Shown here: positions 1-12,003 of the stretch, in pieces | How positions within the stretch are numbered: position 1 is the first letter of the stretch | Layout of the letters: every line of letters starts with the position of its first letter | From: Floccularia luteovirens | Lineage: Eukaryota > Basidiomycota > Agaricomycetes > Agaricales > Squamanitaceae | Assembly (NCBI GenBank): GCA_009739215.1 | Contig: VSJF01000012.1 | Location: 496,001 to 560,000 of the forward strand | Length of the DNA stretch: 64,000 nt | Reading direction: 5' to 3' | Program-made: the position numbers and the translations under genes | The notes under the pieces: model-generated | Database searches by the model: none | Seen by the model: the letters and a program-made list of their open reading frames with translations, nothing else | What the model was told of the DNA's origin: nothing

Positions 1-1606
1 ATATCTTGAAAGTTACACACTGAGATATCTTCATTCTAGTACTTGGAGCTACTGAAGCGGGTCTTTTTCCTGGTGTCATATATCTTTTCTCTGTTTATTA
101 CCGCCGCCATGAACGTAGTTGGCGAACTGCTATTTTCTTTGGAGGAGCAGCCTTAGCGGGGGCTTTTGGAGGTTTCTATTACTATCTCGCACGCTGGTGA
201 CTATCTCATGCCAACAATAGGTATTTTGGCCTTTGCAATTGGGAAAATGGATGGCATAGGTGGTCGGAAAGGCTGGCAATGGTCCATTCAAGTTCTGTGT
301 TCAAAAGAATACCACTGACTGATGCATGGTTGCTAAAACAGGATCTTTATTCTCGAAGGTCTGCTGACAGTAGCTACGTCCGTGGTAGCATATTTTATCG
401 TTCCAACTTGGTCGCACAATGCGAAATTCGTATGTCGCTATCCTTCAATAGCAAAACATTTCAGATATATTGATCGCATATACGCAGTTAACAGCAACGG
501 AGAAGAAACGGCTACTAGCCCGTCTGAATACAGACTCGGACGCTGGAGCTATAGAACACTTTGAATGGTTCTACGTCCGTCAAGCGTTGACGGACCACCT
601 TGTTTGGGCATATGCCTTGCTATTCCAAGGGTTTGCATTTGTCTTATATTCCCTAAGCTTATTCCTTGTAAGTAGTAGTTTTGGATATCACCAACATTTC
701 ATTCTCAAAGAACCACTGCTAGCCCACAATTATTGCCGAACTCGGGTTTCAAAGCTGGCAAGCACAATTGTGAGTCTCAAGATCTTAAATTATGAGGCAC
801 TTTTTGCTAAACATATATTAAAGGATGACTGTCCCACCAAATACATTAGCAAGTTTGTCGATCTGGGGAGCTGTCTGGCTTTCATCTCGTTATAACCGTA
901 GAGCGCCATTTATTATAGGAGCCGCTGGAGTTGCAATCATAGGTACGAACTCTAGGATCCGAATTTGGTCTTTCTCGTTGAGAGAATCTAATTTGAAAAG
1001 GGTATATCATTCTTATAACAACCAAAACGGGTAAGAAGTTCCTTTTCCAAAATACATGGATACATCACTATTTATACACTTACGGTTTTAGCTGGCGCGC
1101 AGTATGTTGGAGTGCATTTTGCTGCGGCTGGTGTATACACAGGAAACGCCATCCTTCTAAGGTTAACCAGAAAACCTCAAGGTATCTGATTACATAGCTG
1201 ACCTTCCTTCACAACGCATTTTTCAGCTGGCCAGGTGAAAACGTCTCTGCTCAGACGAAACGAGCCGTCGCTGTCGCTATGCAAATTACAATAGGTGATC
1301 TTGGTGCGATTGCTGGGTACGCATGAAAAGGATTCTCACAACTTCTACTAACCTCCATGTCCTTCAAGCGTTCTCATTTATCGGCCAAATCTTTCAGGAA
1401 ACAAATTCCGAACGCCACATATAATATCAATTGGGTATTTAACATTTGCTTCGTTGGTTGCGGTATATCTAGCGGTTTGGATGAATCGGGAAAATAAGAG
1501 GCGCGAAAGATTGCTAGAAGCACCAGAAAGTGTGGATCTACCATCGACAAAAGAAGCTTCCGCAAGGGCGGGAGATAGGGATATACATTACAGATATATG
1601 ATATAA
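1..1606 (+). CDS. MFS transporter, Dal5/ACS-like (5' end outside window)
   Basis: This is a plasma-membrane solute transporter of the major facilitator superfamily, closest in pattern to the fungal allantoate permease (Dal5)/anion:cation symporter group. The window opens inside the gene. The first exon holds GATEAGLFPGVIYLFS followed by a YYRRHERSWR loop and an AGAFGG helix. Later exons give a GKMDGIGGRKGWQW loop, LPTIIAELGFQSWQAQ and AGAQYVGVHFAAAGVYTGNA, all characteristic of this group. At least eight small introns interrupt it. The last exon ends with a charged cytosolic tail (NRENKRRERLL) and a TAA at 1604-1606. Substrate cannot be read from sequence; carboxylates, ureides and vitamins are typical of the family. 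No frame-breaking lesion was noticed, so it is probably intact upstream of position 1. Confidence 0.85.
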
Positions 1607-1847
1607 TAGTTAAGTCCCCAAGAAAGGCCGCCTCGTATCGTAGGGAGTTGCTTAATGATCGTTGATGAGTTTAGGCGATCGCAATGCACATGTGATATTG
1701 GGGGAGAAAGTATGTATGTAAAAAGTAATAATGCGAAAATATGAAAATGCTGGTTCTGATGAAAAGATCAAGCCATGCTAATATCAAAGAAACAAAAAAT
1801 GTCAGAAGAAAAAAATAATGCGAAGAGCGAACGAAATAATGCCATAA

Positions 1848-4800
1848 TCAAATGCTTGGGCCTCTCCGCCTACTGCGTCGAGCCATGTACTCATCGTCAT
1901 CATCATCGCTATACTCTTCCGTGGTTTCTTCCGGACCTTGGCACTTCATACGGTTTTCTAGTTCAATCTTGCGCAACTTCCGTAGATTAATCGTCAATGA
2001 CTTTATAAATTCAGTCTATGATTTATGTGAGAATAATTAGGATACAATTATTGGAATAGAAACCACCTTTGCGACTTGAACTTTCGTTCCTGGCTCCGCG
2101 GCTCTCTCGATAAGCTTCTTCTTCTCATTGTACTGTAACACAGGGGTACAATTAGAACACTTCGACGCCTTTACAGTTGTCCAGATTTACCTTCCGCTGC
2201 TCCACTTTTAATAGTTCACCAAGGTGTTTGATCCATGTTTGGAGACTACTGTCCTTTACTTTCTTCTTCTTTTCGAATTCACCAGATAGTAACATGCTAA
2301 TATCTCCAACAATAGCATCATCATCCGAGTCTGGAACTGCGTACGAACGGACTGTATTAGCGGCTGATCGACGAGGGCGTTTCTTTCCACGGGACGAGGA
2401 CGTTGAGGGCACTGGGCTTTGTGAATTCTCTGTCTTGACCTTACTAGTTACAAGACTCCTTGCGGCATCTAACCTTGAGATATAATCGTCTTCATCAACG
2501 AAGAACTCTGCACCAGCTTCGATAGCGAGATACATATAATTGTTCTAGATACAGGTAAGTCGTATACATTACATCCTGGAGGATATGACTAACTGGAGCT
2601 CGTCCAAGATGTGCAAGCAGTTGGAAGTGTTTTAGGGTAATTGGCACCGGTGTCATTTGTAGACTTTCTTGGGACATCAAAAAAGTGTATAGCATCTGTG
2701 CAAACGTATTCTTAGATTCAGAACTGTATCGTTTAACAGAAGGAACAAACGGCAGAATTATCATTGATAACGGCGTGGGTCATGAAAACCGCCGTCACGC
2801 TGCTTCTGGCTCCGAACTGGCCCTTTGCCCATCTTCCGACAGGTACTGATTCTGTGAGAATAATATCGGGAGATGATTCTAAACTGTAGAGGACAATGCT
2901 GACCAGATGGATAATGTAGTTTGTTGGAAGATTCACTGAAATTACTTAGAGGATAGTACATACGACGCCGAGATCGTGCAGGTGTGACCTCGTCGTGGCG
3001 GATCATTGTACTCAGAGACTCTTGCGAGATAGCTCCCTACATACAAGTGGCCCAGTCAGCATTTCGGAAACAAAGTGGTGTCAACGGTGATCAACTAGGG
3101 AGAAGAAGAGAAGGAGGACTACGCGGGAACACGGGACCACAGAACCATGCGCATGCCTCGTGGCATGCGAATTATAAGGCCTAACACGTACCAAGTCTGA
3201 GACAACATTATCCTCCTGATCCTCTGCACCTCCACCTACGGCATCTGATACAAGATGTTCTTCTCTAGCTCCTCCATTATGCTTTTCATCTTCTCCACGC
3301 TGGTCTGCTCCTTCAACAGTTGATTCACCCGATGTCTTCAGCTGCGTTTCGCTAACTCCGCATCTTTGGAAGTCTCGAGATAGCTTTGCTTCGAACGCCA
3401 AACAAGCGGCTTCATCATGTGAAGGAGGCAAATCTCCAAACCCAATTTGATATTTTGTGAGCACCAGCTTTATTATGATATTGTGCAGGGATGAAAAACC
3501 GTCATACAGCTTTTTCAGTAGTTTTCCCTGTGAACTTAGGGTCAGCAGCCATACATCACACAGGGATTTAGGACAATCTGGTGCAATCGCACCTTGCAAG
3601 CAACTTCCACACATTTCACACCAACTTCCTCAACCAATTCTTTGATTTCTAATGCATCCATCCCCTTTGTACCATCTTCTTTCTCTCCAATCTCCTGACG
3701 TGCAAACTCCAAGAGTGCATGATATCTTTCAACGAAAGGATTGACAAGCACATTGTAAGCGTCTTTTCTCGTAACTGGAGTTAAGCCCAATGCTTCCAGT
3801 TTTGTTCGTATTGCGCCTGGAGCCGTATGGAGACTTTCTGCAGCAATGAATATAACAACAAGAAGGACCAGGCGAACTACAGGATCTGGTGAGGGAAAGT
3901 CGGCATAAAGGTAACGTAAAACATCTCCAGTAAGTATATTGCAAATTGAGCGTGTTGTTAAGAAAGTCTTTATATTTAGATGATGAATACAAGAGCATAT
4001 AGTTTACCAAATCCTGACATACCTTGATCAATGATTCCACGAGGGTCCTACAAGTAGCATTCATGAGAAAAGAAATGTAATAAGGCCGGTGACCGACTTA
4101 CGAAAGTTCGAAGCGAAGATGACCAGATTTGTCTAACTGTTTGAGGGCGTTGTATCCTGCCTCATTTGATTTCGCCTCCATGCAAACTTCAGCAGCAACA
4201 GTTCGTGTTACAAACATCCTGACAAGTTTCTCATTAAGTATACTTATGGATGAGTGTATGAGTAATGCTCACATTGGATCCAGTCTGCACAACTCTCTGA
4301 CATTATGCGCAATGTCATCGGCACGGGTTTCACTTGAAGCTGCAGGCCTTTCGAACATCTTGCGGAAGACAAAGTCACGATACTACATATGATGATCAAT
4401 ACGAATTTATGGGAAAGTGATCCTAAAAATACCTTGCTGTCCATCTGAAATCCATTTGCGACCGCATGTGGTAGCAGGCGTGGCTCTATTGCTAAAGCCA
4501 GGGGAAATTGTGCCATGATTGGATCCTTTGAGACGCTTGGTAAGCAGGTACATTGGACATGACCAGAAGACCATACATACCCTGCTGGAAAACGGCATAA
4601 ACTGATCACTAACGTCAATACATGTACACACGGTGCCATGGGGAGGGGCATACATTATAATTATCGAGGATATCTCTGATAGTTTCCCAGCTTATTGATT
4701 TCATTTGTGGTGGAAATCGACTTTCTTTGAGAAACAATGAGAAAACCGACCCGTCATCCTCGCCCTACAAATGGTCATAAGGGGGGCCCAATATGTAATG

Positions 4801-5335
4801 GAGAGCAGGGAAAGCACCTTGCCATGAGGGAAATTGCCATACTTTGCCTCTGAGAGCTTTAAAAAATATGCGAAAACTCGCAGCGGAACAGTGCGGACCC
4901 ATGGTGTTTTGATGAAATGGGCTTGTGTGTGAAAGTAATGGTGGATGGCAATTTGTATCAGGTAACGAGAGAGATGGGCACCACTTGACAGGAGAATCTG
5001 CGGAACAGGAGAAGCGGATGGTGAGAAACGTCACGATTAGCATGTGCTAAGGAGCGCAGAAACTCAGACGGAGCGCACATCAAGAACTCGTTCAGTCATG
5101 ACCTTCCCGCGACCCAAAGCATAATACATGGCTTCCATAGGGCCATAATGTATGAGGAAATAGTGGGCACGGACGTAAGGATCCTGCGAAAACTGGTGGA
5201 AGCGCCGAGAGACGAGGGTAAGGGGGCTTGGATCGGCGAGCTCGTAGAAGATTAGTTGGACAATCTCATCTGGATTGGAAAGATCAAGAAGAGTAAGAGA
5301 AGCAGTGAGAGAGACATACCGCAGAGACGGTCCAT
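1848..5335 (-). CDS. Large F-box-like helical protein, function unknown
   Basis: I do not recognise a named family. The model starts at an ATG at 5335 (MDRLCDEIVQLIFYEL), giving an F-box-like opening that continues ADPSPLTLVSRRFHQFSQDP. Exons then run 5269-5079, 4997-4818, 4764-4654 and onward through helical, repeat-like sequence. Phases fit with ordinary introns of about 40-190 bases, including one between roughly 3180 and 3010 that uses a weak GTGTTA donor. The C-terminal third holds a Ser/Pro-rich linker with a basic nuclear-localisation-like stretch (SRGKKRPRRS), a charged coiled-coil-like segment, an Asp-rich run (EEYSDDDDDEYMARR) and a basic end with TGA at 1850-1848. Total length is near 1,000 residues. 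The F-box suggests an SCF-type adaptor, but this is inference. The 2500-3200 junctions are the least secure, and the gene could be split there into two. Confidence 0.6.
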
Positions 5336-5639
5336 AAGTGGTGAGGCGAGACGCGTGTGGCAGAGATGGGAGGATGAGGGAGGGAAATGAGGAAGGGATA
5401 TAGGAAGAGAAAAGGAGAGAGAGAGCTGTGGAGAACAGCGACGGGAAAGAGAAGGAATTGGGGAGGAGGGAAGAGACAAGCAAGGCAGGAGTAGCAAACT
5501 TGAATGGTGGTGGAAGCCAAGAAGGAAGATGGCATGGCAGGATCTCAGATTCGGACGGAGTCGAATTATTTTAGTCAATCACACCCCACATTTAGTATTT
5601 CTCTACGTATTGTGACTCATGTCACTTGACAAATTATAT

Positions 5640-6873
5640 TCAAAACTGCTGCTTATGGTAACCCCTCCATATCTGCCAGGCAAGCTTCCAATCTCTCATC
5701 TGCAGTTTCGGTTCAAATGCTGCAAAGTTGGTCTTCTCCAGCCGTTCCAGATATCGTGCAACCGGTACCTGTTCTCAATCAGTACTTTCCATCACCCCCC
5801 GTTATAAATGCGCACCCCAGAAACAAACACCGGCATCGCTCCCACTGGCACCAATCCTTTCATCCCCTCTTCCTTGAACATATCCCGTGCAGTGATTAGA
5901 TGATCGTTTGCAATCGTGGCAAATTCAAACACGGCATCTTCAATATTTTGTGCCTGGGGCCCGTATCTAAACACGTCCTCCTGTTTAACTCCATGCCTCG
6001 CGGTTATTTCAGCTGGGATGATCATACGTCCCCGCTTGGCATGGTACGGAAGCGCCCGTAGGAGTGTGGTGAAAGTTTGTGCATTTCCAAGGTGGGAGGC
6101 TGCATGTGAAATGGCTGACGAAGATTGTGACAGAAGGGAAAGTAAGAGGTAAAACACCGTGCTAGATGTGGATTCTGAATATGAGATTAAAGACTCTGTT
6201 GTGAGGTGCGTAGGATTGTCCAGCTCTGCATCCTGGCAACATGTTCAGGGTAAATCAAAGCTAGAGCTAAAAAGAGATTCCCCCGCGATGTGGTCATTTG
6301 ACTTACCCGTGCGTCCACTATACGTTTGAGGTGATAGGCAGGAAGTGTTGCGCGTGAGGAAGCATCATGGAGAGCTACCGCGATTGGATGTTGTGGAGGT
6401 CTACCCTAAGCTTATGGTGAGAACTGACCATGCTCCCTTCTTCTCAGAAAACTCGATACACACGTCTGTGATCCCTTTGACAGCATCTCTCCAGAACTGC
6501 ATTCTCATTTTTCCTATTATGGAGTTGGATACATTATCTTGTATCGTGGCTAGCTCTACCTACATGTCAAGGTCTGCTGAGCGACAGCATTCAATATAAA
6601 TCCGCGTTGACAACGAACCGAAAATGCCTTTATTGCAAAGTAACCATTCTGTAATTCTTTCGGATAGAATTGTGAAACCAGAAACGACTCGTAATCATGC
6701 TTCCGTACGAATTCCTTGCAATATCCATATGGGTCAGCAAGTCCAACACTGGTATCTGTTGTGAATGTCCGTCGTCGACAAATTGATTGTTTTCCAGTGA
6801 TGTTTCCTAGGCTACGACGTAAAGTAGGGCTTTGAAACAAGTTATTACGCACATGCCGTTTCGACGCGTTCAT
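5640..6873 (-). CDS. NDUFAF6: NADH dehydrogenase complex I assembly factor 6 homologue
   Basis: This is a mitochondrial protein of the squalene/phytoene synthase fold that acts in complex I assembly rather than isoprenoid synthesis. The start at 6873 gives a basic, Ser/Thr-rich presequence (RRRTFTTDTS) and then DPYGYCKEFVRKHDYESFLV. Spliced exons continue with FYPKELQNGYFAIKAF, ELATIQDNVSNSIIGKMRMQFW, HPIAVALHDA and HLGNAQTFTTLLRALPYHAK. The end is LPYHAKRGRMIIPAEI, then HGVKQEDVFR and a final exon closing with WRGYHKQQF and TGA at 5642-5640. The Asp-rich prenyl-diphosphate-binding motifs of true squalene/phytoene synthases are not apparent, which matches NDUFAF6. At least four introns are present. 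Its transcription start faces SDHAF1 across about 1.3 kb, and its 3' end lies about 300 bases from the start of the F-box-like gene on the same strand. Confidence 0.88.
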
Positions 6874-8162
6874 TCAGCTGTTTTGTGTGTCAAAAAAAAT
6901 GCGTTATTTGCGAAAATAAAATCAAACGTAAATTGTGACATCAACATTCGATCCCCGCTCAATGAATTTTTATTCGGGATTACGGGCCGCAATGCCGATA
7001 ACCCAGATGATAAGGGCACAAGGATAAAAATCTTGCATCTGTTTGGAATCGAAGTTTCATTTATGACTACTAAGAAAAGGTAAATGCACTAATATCTTCC
7101 CGTGAACCTTCGAAATTCGTTCAAGCCCCAAGTTGGGTGCATCAGACCTGTGCGCGTGACCGTCTGGGTCGAAAGTTTTTGAACCTATGGATTACTTCTC
7201 CAGCTTCACAACGTCATAAAGTGGTCAACAAGTCCCAGGTAAAAACTTCCGCTGAGCGTCTATAATAGTATGATGGATATCAAGAATAACTGTTGGTGAT
7301 GCGCTTGAATACGCCAAAATGCATGTTTTGAATTTGCAACAGATACGCTTCATTCTTATCAACTGGATTCATTTCCATTACAGATAGTTAGGTGAGCTGG
7401 AACGGTTATTATATCTACATCAGTTCTAGTTGTGACCAACAAACTGGTTCCAGTTGATATTTTAGAGAGTTAGCATGGGGCCTACCGGAAGCAATGGAGC
7501 ACCTCCTACGCGTGTAACATCAGAGAAAATTCTAGATAAAGATCGTCATAAGCGTGTTGATGCACATAACTATGTCCCTAAAACCCATAACGGGCTCTTT
7601 AGTGAGATCCGCCGTGAAAAGTGTTCCTTGGGCTTGATGTCTTGATTGTGAGAGATATTCCGAGAGCTGATTGAGTATGCTTCGATGAATGTAACAGAAT
7701 TCACCAACTGAGTTGTAGTCGCGATCCAATGCATAATATCACTTGTTTGATATTGACATCATCTTGGCCGAGTATGAGGCATATGATCACGGAGTCGCGC
7801 ATGCTTTGGGCAACAACAGCAGCTGAGGAGTATTAGCCCGTTTGACATGAGATATCTGGGTCATTATGTAGAGATGTTCCCATGCGGTTTGATTTCGGCC
7901 AATGAAACAGGCGCCACAAGCTCAATGGGAAGACTAACATTCAGAGACAAAAGTTGATGTGACCATGAGTTCACTTTTGTGGTGTTACATTCCATAGACT
8001 TGACGAAGGCGAAGATGAAACATTGGGACTTGAGGTGGATGCGTGCCTAATAGGAAGTTAAATTTCGAAAAGACTAATAATACCCAGAGACCCTGAAAGA
8101 AGCAACTTCGGAATTCCCCGTATAGAAAACTTCGAATAGCTTTTCAGAACCGAACTATACTC
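6874..8162. other. Intergenic region between divergent NDUFAF6 and SDHAF1
   Basis: About 1.3 kb between two divergently transcribed mitochondrial assembly-factor genes. The open frames here (83 codons at 6832-7083 on plus, 65 codons at 7532-7729 on minus) show no family pattern, no splice-linked continuation and no composition bias suggesting coding. I see no RNA gene or repeat. It should contain both promoters. Its length is unusual for this gene-dense window and could hide a decayed gene, which I cannot demonstrate. Confidence 0.4.
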
Positions 8163-8523
8163 ATGTCCTCCCAGAGTTTGTCTGGTTTGCAAAAGGAGGT
8201 TCTTGCGCTATATAGGCGGTACGAATCTTTGTTGCTTCAGATTGTTCGAAACCCGATAAAGAATTAGGGCTCTCCGAATGGTTCACAAGAAGCCGCCAAA
8301 TGCTCGTCCAAAATTCTTGCTCTACGTGAATTATGCATTCCGGTCGAACGCGACCAAAATTTCCCCCCGTGATGTCAGTACTGTAGAGCATCTACTACGG
8401 AAAGGACGGAGACAACTAGAGTCGTATGAGGATTCTGCTGTCAAAGATTGTTGGGTTTCAGAGGAAATGATATCTTGGGAAAAATCTCAAAAGAATTTGC
8501 GAATAAAACAGCGAGCGCCATAA
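8163..8523 (+). CDS. SDHAF1: Succinate dehydrogenase assembly factor 1 (LYR protein)
   Basis: This small mitochondrial LYR-family protein helps insert Fe-S clusters into the Ip subunit of complex II (yeast Sdh6). It has two exons. Exon 1 (8163-8218) encodes MSSQSLSGLQKEVLALYRR, carrying the L-Y-R tripeptide. Exon 2 starts at 8268 and continues ALRMVHKKPPNARPKFLLYV, then RNATKISPRDVSTVEHLLRK-like sequence, GRRQLESYEDSAVKDCWVS and TAA at 8521-8523. The roughly 100-residue length, the LYR motif in helix 1, the LLRKGRRQLE block and the Asp-Cys-Trp near the end all match fungal SDHAF1. The ATG visible at 8278 inside exon 2 would lose the LYR motif and is not the true start. The opposite-strand open frame at 8161-8391 is its shadow. 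Confidence 0.92.
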
Positions 8524-8623
8524 ACCTTGATGCAGAATAATATTTTATAGATGTGTTGTAATCATTTCCAATGCAGTTAAGTATGCATGAATAAAAATAT
8601 GCTGCCAAACGTAAAAATCTAAT

Positions 8624-9565
8624 TCATTGTTGTCCCCTACTCTCAGTTTGAACATTCCCTGACACGCCTGTTACCGCAATATCGTCAGGTTCTGATGTTC
8701 TGGTAGAGTTTTGTTGGTTAGAGTCACCCGGATCACTCATCGTGTTGGGTTCGTCTTCAAAGGATTTCGCTGCCGTCGTATTTTGTTGGGTTGATTGTTC
8801 CATTACCGCATCCATCCGAGTTTCATCCATTTCCATTGTCTTAGATTTTGAGATTTCTTTGGCCTTACGTGACTGGGAGAGAAGTTGACGTCCCCTTTTG
8901 AAAGCTGTTGCTTGTTCTTGTATGACAGCAGCTGTCTCCATATTATCTTTCTGTTTCTCCGCTAACCTTATCGCTCCTTCATATGCGAGTCGTCGTTCAT
9001 TCAACACAGCTTTAATTCGAGCCATGGATTTCCGACACTGCAGTGCACATATTATGATTAGAAGACTTCCAAAATGGGTAAAAGAAATATAAACTCACCT
9101 GATGAACTTTGTCGGCCGATACCTGGATTTCTGAGTTGTTGACACCCATTCTTCTGGCTTCCTCCTTCTGGGTGGCCAGAAGATTTCGTTCCCTCAATAG
9201 AATGTACCAAAGTGTATGCAGATCTTCGAAACTTTTTAGCCTGAGTTCAGAAGCTTTCCAACCTCGGCCTGATCATATGCATATGAGGAATTAGGGTAAG
9301 CACAGAAAATAAGGAGAACTTTACCAGTCGATACCCGTGCGCTGTCTGGCGTTTCCACCACCTCAAACCTCGCATCTCCAGTCAAGTCCACACCCTCTTT
9401 TCTTCTGAAGAACGAATACAGCCCATGATTTTCCTTGACTGGAACCCTTTCATTTAGTTTTGGATATTCAATTTTGGAAGCTGTTTTTGTTGATGTGACT
9501 TCGGCATATTGTCGTACGAGAATCCGATGCCTAGTTGCAGATATTCTTCTTGCCAGGGATAACAT
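8624..9565 (-). CDS. MRPL47: Mitochondrial ribosomal protein uL29m (MRPL47/Mrpl4)
   Basis: This is a component of the mitochondrial large ribosomal subunit near the exit tunnel. The ATG at 9565 opens a basic presequence ([20 protein letters not shown]). Next come [20 protein letters not shown] and the signature block [20 protein letters not shown], continuing [20 protein letters not shown]. This F-x-D-L-H-x-L-W-Y-x-L-L-x-E-R-N pattern defines the MRP-L47 family. Two introns fall near 9265-9325 and 9038-9100. The last exon gives [20 protein letters not shown] and then a long hydrophilic Gln/Ser/Glu-rich tail of about 90 residues, ending at 8624. Such C-terminal extensions are common in fungal uL29m. 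SDHAF1 converges on it with only about 100 bases between stops. Confidence 0.9.
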
Positions 9566-10016
9566 GACCTAGTACACTCCGGGGTATGTTCAAACGCGAG
9601 CACAATGAAAGGCAAAATTTGTTTGTGACTGAGCATGTGACTGACAATTGCCAAGTGTGCCCGGTAAGTTCGGAGTAACGATTCCACCGCTGTTACAATT
9701 ACGTATACGGTATATGTAGGCCATATGCACTCATCTTGGGACCAGATATGCAAGTGTGGGCCCACTTTTGTGGCGTATATCGATACAGCTTTACCTTTTC
9801 GTTGTGAAGTTTACAGATAACCGTGGGCCGATGTGCAATGTTTCCATGTTCTCTGGTCCTGTCAAGACAAGCATCAAACATTGTAATTATAAACCCCCTC
9901 GTGTTTACAACTTAATTGCTCAGGCACCTGATACCAAGGAGCGCTTGAGGCATGTCAAGCGCTGGACAAATTGATTTATAACTAGTCCCACATCCCTGTT
10001 GTAACCATCTTCACCA

Positions 10017-11793
10017 ATGGTGATCCCAACTCTACCCCCACCACGTACTGCAGAATATGACTCTGACGGAAACACTATCACCCCGAACGATTCTGTTTCA
10101 TCCTTCCATCGCAGGTCATTAGACTCTTTACATCTCAGACGCCCACCTGATATGCCAAACGACAACCGAGTGACGTCAGATTCAGATGCGCCATATGCTG
10201 TACGTACCTGTGCAATGGCAGATTGATCAAGTTCTCATGATTTGCGATACTAAGGAGGAGCCTGAGCCATTGTCTACTCAAGCATCACCCGGGTCGCCCT
10301 CACTTATCTTCTCTCCCCGGCAACTTTCATCCTCTCCAACCACCTCCAGGGTAGCTAGCCCAACCCAAAATCGCCTTTACTCGGCCGACTCTGGTGTATA
10401 CCCTCAAAGGTCGGCGACGATAAGTATCAAACAACAGGATTTGCCCCGCAGTGTACTTATTCACATACTACTATTGTCCGGCAATTTTAATCATACCTAT
10501 TTTCAGAATACCCGCAGATCAACAACGACACCTCTTTCTCTTCCCCCAAAATTGGCACATGATCCCAAAGGAGGTCCTCCGGTAAGTTGTTCTTATTATC
10601 GGGAACTGAGCGAGGTAACGATTTGAGTATAGCGTCCGACATTGTTTCGAGGGGTACGTTTCTTCAACTATCATGCAAGCAAATCTTTTTTAATGGCCTC
10701 CCTCAGCTTTCGGTGTCTGTTTCTTCCGCAACAGGAATCGGTATCTCAGATATAGGAGACCCAGAAGCTTTGGAAGGATTTTGGCAGATATATGCCAAGG
10801 AGGCCTTCCAAGCAGATAGGCGAATGATTGCTGCTTGGAACCGTAGTCTTGATGTTCGTCTACTATTTGTAAGTATCAAACTCGGAGTAGCAACTCCTTA
10901 CCCAACTTTAACTTTAATGACTTTTCGCAACGACATATGTAGTCTGGAATATTTTCAGCAATTCTTACGCCATTTATTCTTGAGTCATACAAATTATTGG
11001 AAGGAACAAGCAACGATGATCTGTTCAAGCAAGGAGGATACAGAGTTCGCGTCAATGCCACATGGATTGGTAGTTTGATTGTGAGCTTGATTGCCGCGTT
11101 GCTTTCCATTCACTGTAAACAGTGGTTGGACGGATATCATGTAAACTTTGAACGCCAATGCTTGATGTTTTATTACTGACGAAATGAGCCGTAGATTGAC
11201 ATGCATTTTGCTGCGGGACCAAATTATGCCTCAGCAGTACAACGTACATCTAGGCTCAGGCAATATGTAAGACTCTTAATCACCCTGGTTAGTAGTATTT
11301 CTCGTGACTAAATCGATATTACTAGCGTTATGAAAGTTTGCAAAACTATTACATTCACCAAGTCATTGGATTATTACCTGTGCTCCTCTACGTTTCCCTT
11401 CTGCTATTCGCCATCGGCTTAATCGACCTTCTTTGGCAATTAAACCAAGGGATTGCAATTTACGTTTCATCTTTATGTGGAGTCGTGGTCGTATTCCATG
11501 TTTTCACGACCGTTTTGCCCTTTTTCACCACACGCACTCCGTACAGGACACCTCTCTCTGATTTCTTGGGAAATTTATGGAGGGGAATGCTCAGGGGGGA
11601 AATTGCCATAAAAGGCCTGATGGAAGAGGAGGAAAGGAGGGATGTGGAAAGTCTCGGTGATAGATTAGACGAAAAATGCACTCAATGGTTACAAAAGACA
11701 ACAGAGAGTGAGGAGTACTACAAAATTGCTATGCGAGCCCAGAAGGAATTGCAACGGCAGAGGGCAGTCTGTAACATGTACAAAAGTTCCTAG
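10017..11793 (+). CDS. DUF6535 integral membrane protein
   Basis: This belongs to an expanded Agaricomycete membrane-protein family with a DUF6535 domain and unknown function. The start at 10017 gives a Pro/Ser-rich cytosolic N-terminus (MVIPTLPPPRTAEYDSDGN) extending through several small exons. The domain begins FWQIYAKEAFQADRRMIAAW and NRSLDVRLLF, then after an intron GIFSAILTPFILESYKLL. A transmembrane segment follows (WIGSLIVSLIAALLSIHCKQ), then the typical MHFAAGPNYASAVQR loop. The last exon carries two more hydrophobic helices (VIGLLPVLLYVSLLLFAIGL and YVSSLCGVVVVFHVFTTVLP), a Thr-Arg-Thr-Pro-Tyr loop and a Glu-rich cytosolic tail to TAG at 11793. At least five introns are present. The open frame just upstream (9756-9974) shows no link to it and was left out. 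Confidence 0.85.
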
Positions 11794-12003
11794 ACTATTT
11801 TTTATAAGGCTGTATCTATAATAAACGTATATCCCGAATATCATGAAATGCTCTAGTCAATAAATGTTCTAGTTGGATGATATACTAAGTATCCATTAAT
11901 TATAGGTAGGTCGTGGCTCCATCAAGCGGTAATTTGAAGGAGACCGTCGGACTCGAAGAAAGCTTTTCATAGGTACCGGATCATCGACCTATGATATTAA
12001 AAA

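Noticed and set aside
2500..3010. Possible 27-28 base ultra-short introns in the large F-box-like gene
   Set aside because: Alternative donors (GTTAGT upstream of the LQD segment, GTCACA upstream of 2990, GTTTGT with a later CTAAG acceptor) give ordinary introns of about 40-55 bases with matching phases, so ultra-short introns are unnecessary.
8161..8391. 76-codon minus-strand open frame
   Set aside because: It is antisense to SDHAF1, whose LYR motif and splice structure are clear on the plus strand.
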